A stretch of 64,000 nucleotides of DNA from an uncultured Alphaproteobacteria bacterium (GCA_958295725.1 OY282368.1:1634001-1698000), one strand, 5' to 3'. Positions 1 through 15,249 are shown, numbered from the stretch's first letter. Numbers and translations are program-made. Notes: a model not told the origin generated them from the sequence alone.

Positions 1-3297
<3,297 letters not shown>

Positions 3298-3380
3298 CTA
3301 TCGTGCTCCTTATGCACCGCCTCGAGGCGGGGTTCAGCCGACAACTTCCCCGGAAGGCGCGGGACGCGCCGCTGGCGCGA

Positions 3381-6300
3381 TCAGTACTTGTTTTGCATCA
3401 GGTCGACGTTGAGGCCGAGCGCCTTCAACTCCTTCACCAGGACGTTGAAGGATTCCGGAATGCCCGCCTCGAACGTGTCGTCGCCCCGGATTATGGCCTC
3501 GTAGACTTTCGTCCGTCCGGCCACGTCGTCCGACTTGACCGTCAGCATTTCACGGAGCGTGTACGCGGCTCCGTAGGCCTGCAACGCCCACACTTCCATC
3601 TCGCCGAACCGCTGACCACCGAACTGCGCCTTGCCGCCGAGCGGCTGCTGAGTCACCAGGCTGTACGGACCGATCGACCGCGCGTGGATCTTGTCGTCCA
3701 CGAGATGGTGCAGCTTCATCATGTAGATGTAACCGACGGTGACCTTTCTGTCGAAGGGCGCTCCCGTACGCCCGTCGACAAGCGTCACCTGACCGGAATG
3801 CTCCAGTCCCGCGCTTTCGAGCATCTCGACGATGCTGGCCTCGTCGGCACCGTCGAACACCGGCGTGGCGACCGGAACACCATGCCGCAGATTGTCCGCC
3901 AGCTCGATCAACTGATCCCCGTTCAGGACGGCGATGGCCTCGTCGTATTGCCTCTTGCCGTACAAGGCCTTGAGCGTCTTGCGCAGGTCGTCCTGGTTGC
4001 CGGTGCGACCGACGTTCTCCATGACTTCGCCGACCTGTCGACCCAGCCCCGCGCAAGCCCATCCCAGGTGCGTCTCCAGGATCTGGCCCACGTTCATGCG
4101 CGACGGCACACCCAACGGATTGAGAACGATGTCCACCGAGGTCCCGTCTTCGAGATGGGGCATGTCCTCAATGGGCACGATCTTGGAGATCACCCCCTTG
4201 TTGCCGTGCCGTCCGGCCATCTTGTCGCCCGGCTGGAGCTTCCGCTTGACGGCGACGAACACCTTGACCGTCTTCATCACGCCCGGAGGGAGCTCGTCGC
4301 CCCGTTGCAGCTTCTCGATCTTGTTCTCGAAGCGGGCATCAAGAAGGCCCTTGGCATCGTCGAACTGCTTCTTCAGTTGCTCGATGTCCCTCATGACCTT
4401 GGCGTCCCTGAGGCCGATCTGCCACCACTGGCCGCGGCTCAGTTCCGCAAGGACGGCCGCGGTGATGCGGGCGCCTTTCTTCATGCCCTTCGGGCCGGTC
4501 GCCGCCTGGCGGCCGACGAGAAGTCCGTCAAGGCGCCCATAGGTGTTCCGTTCCAGGATCGCGAGTTCGTCTTCGCGGTCCTGGGCTAGCGCCTCGATCT
4601 CGTCCCGTTCGATGGCCAGCGCCCGTTCGTCCTTTTCGACGCCATGCCGCGAGAACACTCTGACCTCGACCACCGTCCCGGTCGCGCCGGGCGGCAGGCG
4701 CAATGAGGTGTCGCGGACGTCGGACGCCTTCTCGCCGAAGATCGCTCGAAGGAGCTTCTCTTCCGGCGTCATCGGCGATTCACCTTTCGGCGTGATCTTG
4801 CCGACGAGAATATCACCCGCCTCGACCTCGGCGCCGATGTACACGATGCCGGCTTCGTCGAGGTTCTTGAGCGCCTCCTCGCCAACATTGGGAATGTCGC
4901 GCGTGATCTCCTCCTGGCCGAGCTTGGTGTCGCGGGCCATGAGCTCGAACTCCTCGATGTGGATCGAGGTGAACACGTCGTCACGGACGATGCGTTCGGA
5001 GATGAGGATGGAGTCCTCGAAGTTGTAGCCGCCCCATGGCATGAACGCGACGAGCACGTTGCGGCCGAGCGCCAGCTCCCCGAGGCGCGTCGACGGTCCG
5101 TCGGCGACGATGTCCTCGGCCCCCACCCGATCACCGACGGTAACCAGGGGTCGCTGGGTGATGCAGGTGTTCTGGTTCGAGCGCTGGAACTTCAGCAGAT
5201 TGTAGATATCGACGCCCGACTGCGAGAGGTCGGTCTCCTCCGTCGCCCGCACGACGATACGATGGGCGTCGACCTGCTCGACGACGCCAGTCCTCCGCGC
5301 CACGATCGCGACGCCGGAGTCGCGGGCAACGACTTCCTCCATTCCCGTACCGACCAGCGGCGCCTCTGCCTGCAATAACGGTACGGCTTGGCGCTGCATG
5401 TTCGACCCCATCAACGCCCTGTTCGCGTCGTCGTTCTCCAGGAACGGAATGAGGGCCGCGGCGACCGAAACCAACTGTTTGGGAGACACATCGATGTAAT
5501 CGATGTTCTCCGGCGCCGTCATGATGAACTCGCCGCCCTTGCGGCAGCTCACCAGATCCTCCGTGAACCGGCCGCGACCGTCCAGTTGCGCGTTCGCCTG
5601 GGCAATGACGTATTTGCCTTCCTCCATCGCCGACAGGAACACGACTTCGTCGGCGACCTTGCCGTTGGTCACCCGCCGGTACGGGGTTTCGATGAACCCG
5701 TATTTGTTCACCCGCGCGTAAGTCGCCAAGCTGTTGATCAGACCGATGTTCGGCCCTTCGGGGGTCTCGACCGGACAGATCCGGCCGTAATGCGTGGGAT
5801 GCACGTCGCGAACCTCGAAACCAGCCCGTTCGCGCGTCAGGCCGCCCGGTCCCAGCGCCGACAGACGGCGTTTGTGGGTGATTTCCGAAAGCGGGTTCGT
5901 CTGGTCCATGAACTGGCTGAGCTGGCTCGAGCCGAAGAATTCCCGCACGGCCGCAGCGACGGGCTTGGCGTTGATCAGATCGTGCGGCATGACGGTATCG
6001 ATCTCGACGGAACTCATGCGTTCGCGGATCGCCCGTTCCATACGCAGCAGGCCGATGCGATACTGATTCTCTAGGAGCTCGCCGACCGAGCGCACCCGGC
6101 GGTTGCCCAGATGATCGATATCGTCGATCTCCCCGCGCCCGTCCTTGAGATCGACGAGTGTCTTGATGACGCCCAAGATGTCCTCCCGGCGCAGCGTTCG
6201 CAGGTTGTCGTTGGTCTCCTGTCCGAGGCGGGTGTTCATCTTCACCCGTCCGACCGCCGAGAGGTCATAGCGTTCCGCGTCGAAGAACAAGCCCTTGAAC

Positions 6301-7481
6301 AGCGTCTCCGCGGTCTCGGGCGTTGGCGGCTCGCCCGGGCGCATGACCCGGTAGATCTCTTCCATGGCCTTTTCGCGACTGCTGTTCTCGTCGGTCGCCA
6401 TGGTGTCGCGGATGTAGGAACCGATGTTGACGTGGTCCACGTCGAGAGTGGACACCCGCGTGTGGCCGGACTCCCGGACCTTCTCGATCGTCTCCGCGGT
6501 CAGTTCGTCACCGGCCTCAGCGTAGATCTCGCCGGTCCGTTCGTTGATGATGTCGACCGCCACGAAGCGCCCTTCGAGCTCGTCCGAACCAACGAGGATC
6601 TCCTTCGTCCCTTTTTCCCGAAGCTGCCGCGCGGCCCGCGGCGTCAGCTTGCTGCCCGCCTCGGCAACGACCTCGCCGTCGGCAGCGTTCACCAAATCCT
6701 TGACCAGTTTGAGGCCGCGCATGCGCTCGGGCCGGAAGGGCATCCGCCAGCCCTCGCGCTTCCTGTCCCACTTGAAGTCCACCGTCTCGTAGAAGTACCC
6801 GAGGATATCCTCCGCGGTCAGGCCCAGGGCGAACAACAGCGTGGTCGCCCGCAACTTCTTGCGGCGGTCGATCCGGACATAGACCAGATCTTTTGCGTCG
6901 AACTCGAAGTCGAGCCAACTTCCCCGGTAGGGAATGATCCGGGCGGCAAAAAGGAACTTGCCCGACGAGTGGGTCTTTCCCTTGTCGTGATCGAAGAAGA
7001 CGCCGGGCGACCGGTGCATCTGGCTGACGATGACTCGTTCGGTGCCGTTGATCACGAAAGTGCCGTGATCGGTCATGAACGGCATGTCGCCCATGTAAAC
7101 GTCCTGCTCCTTGATATCGCGCACCGACTTGGCGTCGGTGTCGGAATCGACCTCGAACACGATCAGCCTGAGGGTGGCCTTCAACGGCGCGGCGTAGGTC
7201 ATGCTGCGCTGCCGACATTCCTCGACATCGTATTTGGGCTCCTCGAATTCGCACTTGATGAACTCGAGCGAGGCGGTCTCGGCGAAATCCGAGATCGGGA
7301 ACACGGACTTGAACACGCCCGGCAGGCCGGAATCGGTCCGCTCGTCCTGCGGGACGTGCTGTTGCAGGAACGAGTCGTAGGAATTCCTCTGGACCTCGAT
7401 CAGATTGGGCATCGTCGCGACCGTGGAGATGCGACCGAAATTCTTGCGAACGCGCTTACGGCCTGTGAAGGAGAGTGTCAT
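3381..7481 (-). CDS. rpoB: RNA polymerase subunit beta
   Basis: Beta subunit of RNA polymerase, 1,366 aa, within the usual alphaproteobacterial length. Start [16 protein letters not shown] is typical. The rifampicin pocket reads [20 protein letters not shown] followed by RLSALGPGG: the Asp, His and Ser positions most often changed in resistant mutants are wild type, while the usual Asn-Asn before PLSE is Thr-Asn. The C-terminus contains [19 protein letters not shown], the clamp-contacting part. It sits 126 bp downstream of rplL and 83 bp upstream of rpoC in the standard order. Confidence 0.98.
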   Translation of the reverse strand: MTLSFTGRKRVRKNFGRISTVATMPNLIEVQRNSYDSFLQQHVPQDERTDSGLPGVFKSVFPISDFAETASLEFIKCEFEEPKYDVEECRQRSMTYAAPLKATLRLIVFEVDSDTDAKSVRDIKEQDVYMGDMPFMTDHGTFVINGTERVIVSQMHRSPGVFFDHDKGKTHSSGKFLFAARIIPYRGSWLDFEFDAKDLVYVRIDRRKKLRATTLLFALGLTAEDILGYFYETVDFKWDRKREGWRMPFRPERMRGLKLVKDLVNAADGEVVAEAGSKLTPRAARQLREKGTKEILVGSDELEGRFVAVDIINERTGEIYAEAGDELTAETIEKVRESGHTRVSTLDVDHVNIGSYIRDTMATDENSSREKAMEEIYRVMRPGEPPTPETAETLFKGLFFDAERYDLSAVGRVKMNTRLGQETNDNLRTLRREDILGVIKTLVDLKDGRGEIDDIDHLGNRRVRSVGELLENQYRIGLLRMERAIRERMSSVEIDTVMPHDLINAKPVAAAVREFFGSSQLSQFMDQTNPLSEITHKRRLSALGPGGLTRERAGFEVRDVHPTHYGRICPVETPEGPNIGLINSLATYARVNKYGFIETPYRRVTNGKVADEVVFLSAMEEGKYVIAQANAQLDGRGRFTEDLVSCRKGGEFIMTAPENIDYIDVSPKQLVSVAAALIPFLENDDANRALMGSNMQRQAVPLLQAEAPLVGTGMEEVVARDSGVAIVARRTGVVEQVDAHRIVVRATEETDLSQSGVDIYNLLKFQRSNQNTCITQRPLVTVGDRVGAEDIVADGPSTRLGELALGRNVLVAFMPWGGYNFEDSILISERIVRDDVFTSIHIEEFELMARDTKLGQEEITRDIPNVGEEALKNLDEAGIVYIGAEVEAGDILVGKITPKGESPMTPEEKLLRAIFGEKASDVRDTSLRLPPGATGTVVEVRVFSRHGVEKDERALAIERDEIEALAQDREDELAILERNTYGRLDGLLVGRQAATGPKGMKKGARITAAVLAELSRGQWWQIGLRDAKVMRDIEQLKKQFDDAKGLLDARFENKIEKLQRGDELPPGVMKTVKVFVAVKRKLQPGDKMAGRHGNKGVISKIVPIEDMPHLEDGTSVDIVLNPLGVPSRMNVGQILETHLGWACAGLGRQVGEVMENVGRTGNQDDLRKTLKALYGKRQYDEAIAVLNGDQLIELADNLRHGVPVATPVFDGADEASIVEMLESAGLEHSGQVTLVDGRTGAPFDRKVTVGYIYMMKLHHLVDDKIHARSIGPYSLVTQQPLGGKAQFGGQRFGEMEVWALQAYGAAYTLREMLTVKSDDVAGRTKVYEAIIRGDDTFEAGIPESFNVLVKELKALGLNVDLMQNKY

Positions 7482-7519
7482 GTATTCCCGACCTCGCGGT
7501 ATGCGGATAAATTCAGCCT

Positions 7520-7537
7520 GCCCGCGCGACCGCGGGC
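7520..7537 (-). promoter_or_regulatory. Stem-loop in rplL-rpoB spacer
   Basis: Perfect 7-bp inverted repeat GCCCGCG / CGCGGGC with a 4-base loop in the 126-bp gap between rplL and rpoB. This spacer in other bacteria carries an attenuator or RNase III processing site that sets the L12 to beta ratio. No T-run follows, so it is not a classical intrinsic terminator. Function is inferred from position only. Confidence 0.3.
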
Positions 7538-7607
7538 GCCTCTGCCTGTTCTTGTCGCCGGAGCGGGACGGGCGACAGCGGTCGTCGCCCGCGCCGGTCC
7601 CCGAAGG

Positions 7608-7982
7608 TCACTTCAACTCGACGGTCGCGCCGGCGCCTTCCAGCCGTTCCTTGAGCTGCTCGGCTTCTTCCTTGGCGGCGCCTTCCTTGATCGGCTGCGG
7701 TACGGACTCCACCAGATCCTTGGCTTCCTTCAGGCCCAGCCCGGTGATGGCTCGCACCTCCTTGATGACGTTGATCTTCTTGTCGCCGAACGAAGACAGG
7801 ATGATGTCGAACGAGTCCTGCTCCTCTGCCTCGGCGACGTTCTCGGCCGGCGCGGCAGCGGCAGCGGCGACGGGAGCCGCCGCGGACACACCCCATTTCT
7901 CTTCCAGCAGCTTGGCCAGATCCGCCGCTTCGATGACGGTCAGACCCGACAGTTCTTCGGCGATTTTCTCGATATCGGCCAT
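7608..7982 (-). CDS. rplL: 50S ribosomal protein L7/L12
   Basis: Stalk protein of the large ribosomal subunit, 124 aa. The N-terminal dimerisation helix ([20 protein letters not shown]), the Ala/Pro-rich hinge (about residues 34-50), and the C-terminal factor-binding domain with [20 protein letters not shown] are all present. It follows rplJ by 58 bp and is expressed with it as the L10-L12 pair that recruits elongation factors. Confidence 0.97.
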   Translation of the reverse strand: MADIEKIAEELSGLTVIEAADLAKLLEEKWGVSAAAPVAAAAAAPAENVAEAEEQDSFDIILSSFGDKKINVIKEVRAITGLGLKEAKDLVESVPQPIKEGAAKEEAEQLKERLEGAGATVELK

Positions 7983-8040
7983 TTGGTCGTTACTCCTTCG
8001 ATAGGGCCCCAGAGAGCTTGGTTCAAGTCAATACGGGAGG

Positions 8041-8559
8041 CTACGCCGCCTCGTCCGATTTGGCATATGCATCCATGACGCGGGCGAGTTGACCGGCAGG
8101 TGCTTGCAGCACCCCGGCGATCTTGGCAGCGGGCGCGTTGAGCAGACCCACGATCCCGCCCCTCAGCTCGTCCAGCGAGGGCAGACTGGCAAGATCCCTC
8201 ACCGCGCCGGCGTCCAGCACCGTCGCGCCCATTGCCCCGCCCAGAACGACGAGCTTGTCGTTCTGCTTGGCGAAGTTCACGCACGTCCTGGCCGGAGCGA
8301 CCACTTCGTCCGAATAGGCGATCGCCACCGGTCCGTCGAACATCCCGGCTAATGGTGCGTACGGCGTGCCGTCGAGAGCCAGACGCGCGAGCCGGTTCTT
8401 GGTAACGCGGAACCCGGCACCCGCCTCGCGCATCTTCCCCCGGAGATCGTTCATCTCCGTGACGTTCAGGCCGCGGTAATGCGTAACGATCACGGCCGCG
8501 GCTTCGCTGAAAGTGCGGTTGAGGCCAGCGACGACCTCCTCCTTCTCCACGCGGTTCAC
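8041..8559 (-). CDS. rplJ: 50S ribosomal protein L10
   Basis: Base of the ribosomal stalk, 172 aa, normal length. N-terminal RNA-binding part includes the conserved AAAVIVTHYRGLNVTEMNDL and FRVTKNRLARLAL; the Ala-rich C-terminal helix (LARVMDAYAKSDEAA) binds L12 dimers. Start ATG at 8559 (MNRVEKEEVV) is preceded by a long leader. In well-studied bacteria L10-L12 binds its own leader and represses translation; the long upstream gap fits that. Confidence 0.97.
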   Translation of the reverse strand: MNRVEKEEVVAGLNRTFSEAAAVIVTHYRGLNVTEMNDLRGKMREAGAGFRVTKNRLARLALDGTPYAPLAGMFDGPVAIAYSDEVVAPARTCVNFAKQNDKLVVLGGAMGATVLDAGAVRDLASLPSLDELRGGIVGLLNAPAAKIAGVLQAPAGQLARVMDAYAKSDEAA

Positions 8560-8864
8560 GCTTGCCCTCCCAACTCATGGTCCGGTCCGAACCACCGCCC
8601 GACGCCGGTCCCAAGTTGCACCAAGGGTCGTCCCATGCCGGGACGATCCCTGTCCCGGCGGTCCGAACCATGCATATCGCCTCCGTCTATGCGGGCGATG
8701 GCGCCGCCATTACGCCGAACACGGCGCCCGCGGACGCTCCAGCGGGCCGGACCCCTCTCATCCCCCGTCACGGGTGAAACTCCCCAACTCCTCGACTCTT
8801 CGCATCCCGGCGCGCTCCGCCGGCCGTCATTCTCTCCGGGTCGTCCGCCGCGCCTATCTCCGTG
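8560..8864 (-). promoter_or_regulatory. rplJ leader, probable L10-binding autoregulatory region
   Basis: The 305-bp gap between rplA and rplJ holds no convincing ORF. It contains a hairpin at 8625-8650 (GGGTCGTCCC paired with GGGACGATCCC through one bulged base, loop ATGCC) and an 11-base direct repeat GGTCCGAACCA at 8584-8594 and 8660-8670. In other bacteria this gap is the folded L10(L12)4 target and may carry a promoter. The assignment rests on position plus the secondary structure seen; no covariation check was possible. Confidence 0.5.
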
Positions 8865-9560
8865 TCAGGAGACAGCGCTCGCCACTTCGACCTTCACGCC
8901 GGGCCCCATGCTCGTGCTCACCGCCACCTTCTTCAGGTAGGTCCCCTTGGCGCCGCTCGGCTTGGCGCGATTGACCGCATCGACGAACGTCTTCAGGTTG
9001 GCTACCAGTTGATCCTCACCGAAGCTCGCCCTGCCGATGCCGGCATGAACGATCCCCGCCTTCTCCACCCGGAACTCGACTCGGCCGCCCTTCACCGCCC
9101 GGACGGCGCCGGCCACGTCGTTGGTCACGGTGCCGAGCTTGGGGTTCGGCATGAGACCGCGCGGCCCCAGGATCTTCCCGAGCCTGCCGACCACCGGCAT
9201 CATGTCCGGCGTGGCGATGCACCGGTCGAACCCGATGTCGCCGTTCGCCACCTTCTCGGCGAGATCCTCGGCGCCCACCGTGTCGGCGCCCGCCGCCGTG
9301 GCCTCTTCCACCTTGTCGCCCTTCGCGAACACGGCCACGCGCACGGATTTACCGGTGCCGTTGGGCAACGCCACGACGCCGCGCACCATCTGGTCGGCGT
9401 GCCGGGGGTCGACGCCGAGACCGACCGCCACCTCGACCGTCTCGTCGAACCCGGTGCTGGCGGCCGCCTTGACGAGCCTGATCGCCTCCCTCGCCGGATA
9501 GAGTGTCTCGCGGTCGATCGACTCCCGCGCCGCCTTCAGCCGTTTGCCTGTCCGAGCCAT
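8865..9560 (-). CDS. rplA: 50S ribosomal protein L1
   Basis: L1-stalk protein, 231 aa, full length. Contains the signature [20 protein letters not shown] in the 23S rRNA-binding region and [19 protein letters not shown] before it. The start [13 protein letters not shown] is 4 bases after the rplK stop, so the two are co-translated. In bacteria L1 represses the rplK-rplA transcript by binding near the rplK start. Confidence 0.97.
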   Translation of the reverse strand: MARTGKRLKAARESIDRETLYPAREAIRLVKAAASTGFDETVEVAVGLGVDPRHADQMVRGVVALPNGTGKSVRVAVFAKGDKVEEATAAGADTVGAEDLAEKVANGDIGFDRCIATPDMMPVVGRLGKILGPRGLMPNPKLGTVTNDVAGAVRAVKGGRVEFRVEKAGIVHAGIGRASFGEDQLVANLKTFVDAVNRAKPSGAKGTYLKKVAVSTSMGPGVKVEVASAVS

Positions 9561-9564
9561 CGCG

Positions 9565-9993
9565 CTACTCCGTAACCTCGAGTCCCATGGACCGGGCCGA
9601 GCCGATCACCATCCCCATCGCGTTGTCCACGTCGAAGGCGTTCATGTCCGCGACCTTCTCTTCGGCGATTTCCTTGATCTGCTTCATGGTGACCCGGCCC
9701 ACCGTCTTGCGGCCGGCCTCCCCGGCCCCCTTCTCCAGACCCGCCGCCCGCTTGAGATAGAACGACACCGGAGGCTTCCTGGTCTCGAACGCGAAGGATT
9801 TGTCGACGAACACCGTGATGATCGTGGGGATAGGCATACCCGCCTCAAGCCCCTGCGTCGACGCGTTGAACGCCTTGCAGAACTCCATGATGTTCACGCC
9901 GCGCTGGCCCAGCGCCGGTCCGATGGGCGGGGAAGGATTGGCCTGTCCCGCCGGAACCTGGAGCTTGATGTGACCTTCTATTTTCTTCGCCAT
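9565..9993 (-). CDS. rplK: 50S ribosomal protein L11
   Basis: L11 of the GTPase-associated centre, 142 aa. The ATG at 9993 ([16 protein letters not shown]) gives the standard family length; an in-frame start four codons earlier is rejected for that reason. The N-terminal Pro-rich segment ([19 protein letters not shown]) and C-terminal rRNA-binding domain ([15 protein letters not shown]) are intact. First of the rplKA pair, 30 bp after nusG. Confidence 0.97.
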   Translation of the reverse strand: MAKKIEGHIKLQVPAGQANPSPPIGPALGQRGVNIMEFCKAFNASTQGLEAGMPIPTIITVFVDKSFAFETRKPPVSFYLKRAAGLEKGAGEAGRKTVGRVTMKQIKEIAEEKVADMNAFDVDNAMGMVIGSARSMGLEVTE

Positions 9994-10023
9994 TCTGGAC
10001 GCCACCCACTCTGGATTTCCGCG

Positions 10024-10554
10024 CTAGACCTTCTCGACCTGCGAATACTGGAGCTCCACCGGCGTCGCCCTGCCGAAAATGGAGACCGCGACCTTCAGGC
10101 GCGTCCGCTCTTCGTCGACCTCTTCCACCAAGCCGTTGAACGATGTGAACGGACCGTCGGATACCCTGACCTGCTCGCCCACCTCGAAAGTCACCGAGGG
10201 CTTCGGCCGTTCGACGCCTTCCTGCACCTGATGCATGATGCGCGCAGCCTCGGCGTCGCTGATGGGCGACGGCCGACCCGCCGGACCCAGAAAGCCCGCC
10301 ACCTTCGGCGTATTCTTGACGAGATGGTAGCTCTCGTCGGTCATGTCCATCTTCACCAGGACGTAGCCGGGAAAGAATTTCCGTTCCGCGTTCACCCGCT
10401 GGCCGCGGCGTACTTCGACGACTTCCTCCACCGGCACCAGGATCTCGTCGAACATGTCGGACGTCTCCAGCGCGTCGGCCTGCTCGCGTAGGGACTGCGC
10501 GACCTTCTTCTCGAAGCCCGAATAGGCGTGCACCACGTACCACCGCACCGGCAT
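10024..10554 (-). CDS. nusG: Transcription elongation/antitermination factor NusG
   Basis: Couples RNA polymerase with Rho and the ribosome. 176 aa from ATG 10554 ([17 protein letters not shown]); the upstream in-frame start would add 13 unrelated residues. NGN domain with [21 protein letters not shown]-terminal KOW domain beginning [17 protein letters not shown]. Four bases separate it from secE. Standard secE-nusG-rplK order. Confidence 0.97.
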   Translation of the reverse strand: MPVRWYVVHAYSGFEKKVAQSLREQADALETSDMFDEILVPVEEVVEVRRGQRVNAERKFFPGYVLVKMDMTDESYHLVKNTPKVAGFLGPAGRPSPISDAEAARIMHQVQEGVERPKPSVTFEVGEQVRVSDGPFTSFNGLVEEVDEERTRLKVAVSIFGRATPVELQYSQVEKV

Positions 10555-10558
10555 CCGC

Positions 10559-10756
10559 CTATCCTCCGATCCCGAGGACCATCCGGACGCCAAGAGACAG
10601 CACCTGGTCGACCAGGAAGAAGAAAACCGCCGCCAACGCGACCATGACGAAGACCATCGCCGTGGTGATGCCCGCCTCCTTGCGGGTGGGCCATGTCACC
10701 TTGGAGGTCTCCTGCCGGATCTGACGTACGAATTCGCCCGGGCTGGTCCTCGCCAT
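10559..10756 (-). CDS. secE: Preprotein translocase subunit SecE
   Basis: Small single-span SecYEG subunit, 65 aa, the short form usual in alphaproteobacteria. The amphipathic segment [20 protein letters not shown] precedes one transmembrane helix (about residues 30-55, [20 protein letters not shown]). It is directly upstream of nusG. Confidence 0.95.
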   Translation of the reverse strand: MARTSPGEFVRQIRQETSKVTWPTRKEAGITTAMVFVMVALAAVFFFLVDQVLSLGVRMVLGIGG

Positions 10757-10821
10757 GTCTACTCACCCACGGCGCGAGCGCCGTTCGCAACGACCGGCGA
10801 ACGAACGGGCGGCGCCAGAAT

Positions 10822-10897
10822 TGGCAGGAGTGGCAGGGATCGAACCCGCAACCCCCGGTTTTGGAGACCGGTGCTCTACCAATTGAGCTACACTCCT
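10822..10897 (-). tRNA. tRNA-Trp (CCA)
   Basis: Cloverleaf on the minus strand: acceptor AGGAGTG pairs with CACTCCT, D-loop TAGCTCAATTGGTAGAGC, anticodon loop CTCCAAA giving anticodon CCA, T-loop GGTTCGATCC, discriminator G and an encoded CCA. Lies between tuf and secE, as in many proteobacteria. Confidence 0.96.
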
Positions 10898-10972
10898 CTG
10901 TCCCGGCGAGAGCCGAACCAAGCCCCGTCTGATCCGACTTCCGCGTCGCGTTTCTGGTTTTGTGTTGCTTTC

Positions 10973-12163
<1,191 letters not shown>

Positions 12164-12257
12164 CGTCAATCTCCAATCACACGCGCGCGCGCGCCACCCC
12201 GCCGCAATCCCCGTCACGCCAACTCCGCGCAAACCTCGTCAGAAACCACCTGAGGAC

Positions 12258-12331
12258 TGGAGCGGGTGAGGGGAATCGAACCCCCGCAACCAGCTTGGAA
12301 GGCTGGGGCTCTACCACTGAGCTACACCCGC
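12258..12331 (-). tRNA. tRNA-Gly (TCC)
   Basis: Acceptor GCGGGTG pairs with CACCCGC, D-arm TAGCTCAGTGGTAGAGC, anticodon loop CTTCCAA gives TCC, T-arm GGGGTTCGATTCCCC, discriminator T, encoded CCA. Sits between tRNA-Tyr and tuf, a placement shared with E. coli tufB. Confidence 0.96.
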
Positions 12332-12358
12332 GTGCCAACCTCCGACGCACCCCCGGTG

Positions 12359-12444
12359 TGGTGGAGGGAGTTGGATTCGAACCAACGTAGGCGTGCGCCA
12401 ACGGGTTTACAGCCCGTCCCCTTTAGCCACTCGGGCACCCCTCC
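12359..12444 (-). tRNA. tRNA-Tyr (GTA)
   Basis: Class II tRNA with a long variable arm (about GTTGGCGCACGCCTAC). Acceptor GGAGGGG pairs with CTCCCTCC region, anticodon loop CTGTAAA gives GTA, T-arm GGTTCGAATCC, discriminator A, encoded CCA. First gene of the tRNA-tuf transcript. Confidence 0.95.
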
Positions 12445-12480
12445 GAACGATGACGAAAACCGCGATTTCCGGTTGGCCGC

Positions 12481-12508
12481 ACTATGGGAATTCGCTGCCT
12501 GATGTCAA
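12481..12508 (-). promoter_or_regulatory. Sigma-70 type promoter for tRNA-Tyr/tRNA-Gly/tuf
   Basis: On the minus strand TTGACA (12508-12503) is followed after 16 bases by CATAGT (12486-12481). This is a perfect -35 with a fair -10, ending 36 bases before the tRNA-Tyr 5' end. It probably drives the whole tRNA-tuf-secE block. Confidence 0.6.
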
Positions 12509-12614
12509 CTTCGATTTCGACAAGGACGCACAGACCCGCTGACCGCTGCACGGTTATCACCAGCGGCGCGGGCCTCGATCGTCTGCAAAACGGATTATAG
12601 AATGGACACCGCCC

Positions 12615-13463
12615 ATGCGCAAGCCGTCTTTACAGCCGCCCTCACGGTCTTCGAGATCGAGCGAACGTCCGGAACCGCGCCGAGGGTCGCGTTCGCCGAG
12701 CGAAGGGGTCTCGGGTCGAACGGTCTGGCTTTACGGGCATCACGCCGTCGTGGCCGCGCTCGGGAATCCATCCCGGATCTGCGACGAGCTGCTGCTGACG
12801 CCGGAAGCTTCCCGGCGGTTGTTGGGAACGTTGAAGTCGCTGTCCCGGGACCGGGTTCCGCCGACGCGCGAGGTCGGGACGGCCGAGATCGAGTCGGTGC
12901 TGTCGCGAGGCGCCGTACACCAAGGCATCGCCCTCAAGGCGGAACGGCTGCCCGGAGTCGCGCTGGACGAGACCTGCGCACCACGGGACGGCGAGCGCGA
13001 CACGGTCGTCGTTCTCGATCGCGTCACCGACCCCCGGAACGTGGGCGCGGTGTTGCGCTCCGCCGCGGCGTTCGGCGCCCGGGCCGTGGTGCTCGCGCGG
13101 ACGGCCGCGCCGGCCGAGAGCGGCAGCCTGGCAAAGGCCGCCTCCGGAGCCTGGGATATCCTTCCCTGCGTTCGGGTGGCCAATCTCGCCCGCGCGCTGG
13201 ACCGGCTCGCCGGGTTGGGATACTGGCGGATCGGCCTTGACGCCGCGGCGGACTCGCCGCTCTCCAGGGCCGATCTTCCGGGCTCCGTCGCGCTTGTGCT
13301 CGGAGCGGAGGGCAGCGGCCTGCGGCGCCTCACGGCGGAGAAATGCGACCGACTCGCGCACCTGCCGACGCGGCCCGGCTTCCCGAGCCTCAACGTATCG
13401 ACCGCCGCTGCCGTGGCGTTGTACGAGGTGACGCGCGGCCCTGCCCACAACAAGGCGGAGTAA
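12615..13463 (+). CDS. rlmB: 23S rRNA 2'-O-methyltransferase, SpoU family
   Basis: Methylates 23S rRNA G2251 by analogy with RlmB. 282 aa. After a basic disordered leader of about 35 residues come the SpoU substrate-binding domain (LYGHHAVVAALGNPSR) and the knotted SPOUT domain with motifs VVLDRVTDPRNVGAVLRSA, LVLGAEGSGLRRL and FPSLNVSTAAAVALYE. These are the three classical motifs. Gene faces away from the tRNA-tuf block. Confident of the family; the exact target base follows from the family only. Confidence 0.92.
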   Translation: MRKPSLQPPSRSSRSSERPEPRRGSRSPSEGVSGRTVWLYGHHAVVAALGNPSRICDELLLTPEASRRLLGTLKSLSRDRVPPTREVGTAEIESVLSRGAVHQGIALKAERLPGVALDETCAPRDGERDTVVVLDRVTDPRNVGAVLRSAAAFGARAVVLARTAAPAESGSLAKAASGAWDILPCVRVANLARALDRLAGLGYWRIGLDAAADSPLSRADLPGSVALVLGAEGSGLRRLTAEKCDRLAHLPTRPGFPSLNVSTAAAVALYEVTRGPAHNKAE

Positions 13464-13618
13464 CCGGCGCATCTTCCATGAGAAGCTCCGAAGAACAATT
13501 GCAAGCTGGCCGGAGGGATTGAAGCAAAACGTCGAGGGAATCTCCGCCCCCCGCCTTTTCCAGCACGTTGTACCAGCCAGAGGGGGAGGCGGTAACGCGA
13601 TTCGAGGGCCGAGCGGCC

Positions 13619-15022
13619 CTACTCCGCCGTGTCCCGGAGGCCTCCGTCGAGCTCGTCGAGGCGACCCAGGATGTACGCCTTGCGGTCCCTGGAAGCAACG
13701 GCGTCGGCTTCCGCCGCAGTCCCATAGACCCGGCGCCCCATCGCCCTGATGGCCTTGCGGTCCCCTTCCGGGTCCGGATGTCTCGGCAGGCGATAGGTCA
13801 CGTCCTGGGCATAGGAGTGCAGCGTCTGCTCGCCGTCCTCGCTCATGCTGCGGGAGGTATCGGGGGGAGTCTCGCCGCGCACGAGCTTGCGCAACAGCTT
13901 GCGACACATGTAGACGCCGCCGTCGGTGCTGGCGGCGTTTTCCAGGGCGTGTATGGCGATCGGCCGCTGGCCGTTGATGGCCTCCCAGTCACCTGGCGCC
14001 CTCTGGCCAACGTCGTAGGGGCGTTCGCACTGGCCGTCGACGAAGTCGATCCTGTCGTAGCCGCAGTCTTCCTCGTTCCCCTCGCCGTTCGGGTCGATCT
14101 CGTCGTTGAAGTGGCGCCAGCCGAAGAGGATGCAGCGCGTGTCGTCGACCGGCACGTGCCAGCGCGAGAGGCATACCGTCCCGTGCCGGAACGCAGACGC
14201 GGTGGAAAACAGGCTCGAGACCTGGATGAGGTTGGGAAAGATGTGTTCGCTGATCCGCGTCCACACCACGTCGTCGCTCACCCGCCGGCCGGCCATGAAG
14301 CACATGCCGTGACCGCCGCGCGTCTTCTCCCAATCCATGATCGGCAACATGCCCGTGAACGAGTCCGGGAAGTTCAGGCCGTCCTTCATCCGCTCGTCGA
14401 CGCTCTCCACCGTCATGTTGTTGTGCAGCAGGGCCGTATGGTGGTGGTCCATCAGGTTCTCGTTCACCTGTAGCCAGTTGCACGAATAAAGGTTGGAGAA
14501 CGGCACCAGCCTGGTATCCTCCGGGAAGCGATAGATATCGTACTCGGGGAATTTCGGTTTCTCCTCCGGCGGCCCCATGTAGGCGAACACGAGCCCGTCG
14601 CGCTCGAACGCCGGATAGGCGCCGTGCCAGACCCTCTCGTAGATCCGGCTGTCCTCGGGTTCGGCCGGCATCTCCAGGATGGTCCCGTCGATGTCGTAGA
14701 CCCAGCCGTGGTAGCAGCAGCGGATGCCCCGGGGCTGGATAATGCCGTATTCCAGCGACGCGCCCCGGTGGCTGCAATGCCGTTGCAGCACGCCGACGCG
14801 GCCCGAGCGGTCGCGAAAGGCGACGAGGTCCTCGCCCATGATGCGGATGGCGAGCGGGACGTCGGTGAGCCGTTCCGACATGCAGACCGGCTGCCACTGC
14901 CTGCGCATGACCTCGCCCATCGGCGTGCCGGGACCGGTGTGGGTGAGTTCCGGGTCGTGCTCGGGGACCTTGGTCTTGTGATAGGCGCCGTAGGGGACTT
15001 GGGGTATCTGGGTGTCGGGCAT
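13619..15022 (-). CDS. Rieske non-heme iron oxygenase, phthalate-dioxygenase-like
   Basis: 467-aa oxygenase component of a ring-hydroxylating or O-demethylating system. Rieske [2Fe-2S] ligands C83-x-H85 and C102-x2-H105 (RCCYHGWVYD) are present. The mononuclear iron site appears as NENLMDHHHT (residues 187-196). No reductase or ferredoxin gene lies nearby, so electron transfer partners must be elsewhere. A 2-base-spaced hairpin (AGGGCCGAGCGGCCCT, 13603-13618) abuts the stop and may end the transcript. The substrate cannot be told from sequence. Confidence 0.88.
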   Translation of the reverse strand: MPDTQIPQVPYGAYHKTKVPEHDPELTHTGPGTPMGEVMRRQWQPVCMSERLTDVPLAIRIMGEDLVAFRDRSGRVGVLQRHCSHRGASLEYGIIQPRGIRCCYHGWVYDIDGTILEMPAEPEDSRIYERVWHGAYPAFERDGLVFAYMGPPEEKPKFPEYDIYRFPEDTRLVPFSNLYSCNWLQVNENLMDHHHTALLHNNMTVESVDERMKDGLNFPDSFTGMLPIMDWEKTRGGHGMCFMAGRRVSDDVVWTRISEHIFPNLIQVSSLFSTASAFRHGTVCLSRWHVPVDDTRCILFGWRHFNDEIDPNGEGNEEDCGYDRIDFVDGQCERPYDVGQRAPGDWEAINGQRPIAIHALENAASTDGGVYMCRKLLRKLVRGETPPDTSRSMSEDGEQTLHSYAQDVTYRLPRHPDPEGDRKAIRAMGRRVYGTAAEADAVASRDRKAYILGRLDELDGGLRDTAE

Positions 15023-15128
15023 GGCGACAGTTCCTGGACGAGTTCGGCGGAGATTTCTCCGGAAATTCTACCGATCCGGCGGGCGCTGTGAAGCCCGGCG
15101 GCGATGCCGCGAGACAACGGATTTCCGG

Positions 15129-15157
15129 TTTCGCATCGACACCGAAGCGCCTACAGT
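15129..15157 (+). promoter_or_regulatory. Candidate promoter of tRNA-Thr
   Basis: TTTCGC (15129-15134), 17-base spacer, TACAGT (15152-15157), ending 17 bases before the tRNA. Matches are partial; supported mainly by placement. Confidence 0.35.
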
Positions 15158-15174
15158 CCGGGAATTCCCGCGGT

Positions 15175-15249
15175 GCCGGATTAGCTCAGCGGTAGAGCAG
15201 CTGATTTGTAATCAGCAGGTCGCCAGTTCGAATCTGGCATCCGGCTCCA
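15175..15249 (+). tRNA. tRNA-Thr (TGT)
   Basis: Acceptor GCCGGAT pairs with ATCCGGC, D-arm TAGCTCAGCGGTAGAGC, anticodon loop TTTGTAA gives TGT, T-arm CCAGTTCGAATCTGG, discriminator T, encoded CCA. A Thr tRNA is part of the tRNA-tuf cluster in some proteobacteria; here it is 2.7 kb away on the other strand. Confidence 0.95.

Noticed and set aside
13603..13618. Hairpin after the Rieske gene as an intrinsic terminator
   Set aside because: The stem is good but no T-run follows on the minus strand; noted only within the gene entry.
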